Assembly: GCA_035610835.1 (NCBI GenBank)
Contig: CM069455.1
Coordinates: forward strand, 22,982,264-23,046,263
Direction of reading: 5' to 3'
Length of the DNA stretch: 64,000 nt
From: Ophiura sarsii
Taxonomy: Eukaryota > Echinodermata > Ophiuroidea > Amphilepidida > Ophiuridae
Numbering within the stretch: position 1 is the first letter of the stretch
DNA letters: not shown here
Content: more model-generated notes on this DNA
The model's database searches: none
Told to the model about the DNA's origin: nothing
What the model saw: the letters and a program-made list of their open reading frames with translations, nothing else

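Overview
This window is eukaryotic, AT-rich, intron-dominated DNA from an animal. The best fit is a marine invertebrate deuterostome (echinoderm or hemichordate type). The evidence is a very long minus-strand gene built from hyalin-repeat (HYR) and EGF-like exons, a BEL/Pao retrotransposon and abundant MITEs. The species cannot be fixed from the sequence alone.

Layout. Almost every recognisable host exon lies on the minus strand and appears to belong to one gene, read from high to low coordinates. Both ends of the gene are outside the window. From 63777 (cut by the window edge) down to 10401 there are 31 HYR exons, here called H31 to H1. Thirty of them have both ends in the window: 29 are exactly 249 nt and one is 252 nt. 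From 9624 down to 1462 seven exons, E7 to E1, encode nine EGF-like modules. Every internal exon is bounded by phase-1 introns, so each is a cassette that can be duplicated or skipped without changing frame. The predicted protein is an extracellular, hyalin-like adhesion or matrix protein with more than 30 HYR modules followed by at least nine EGF modules. H1-H5 are divergent, canonical HYR modules. H6-H31 are a homogenised, recently expanded array. Within it, seven consecutive exons (H11-H17, 35080-44933) all use a GC rather than GT splice donor.

Mobile DNA. The intron between H3 and H2 carries a complete 9.2-kb BEL/Pao LTR retrotransposon on the plus strand (13082-22295). It has 444-bp LTRs that look identical, a 5-bp target duplication (gacag) and an open 2227-codon Gag-Pol frame, and it sits inside an older TTAA-flanked MITE. 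Other introns hold several TTAA-flanked MITE families, two mariner/Tc1-sized TIR elements, fragments of at least four non-LTR retrotransposons, tRNA-derived SINE pieces, minisatellites and a set of partial, dead copies of HYR and EGF exons. No independent host gene, bacterial feature, CRISPR array or intact structural RNA gene was recognised.
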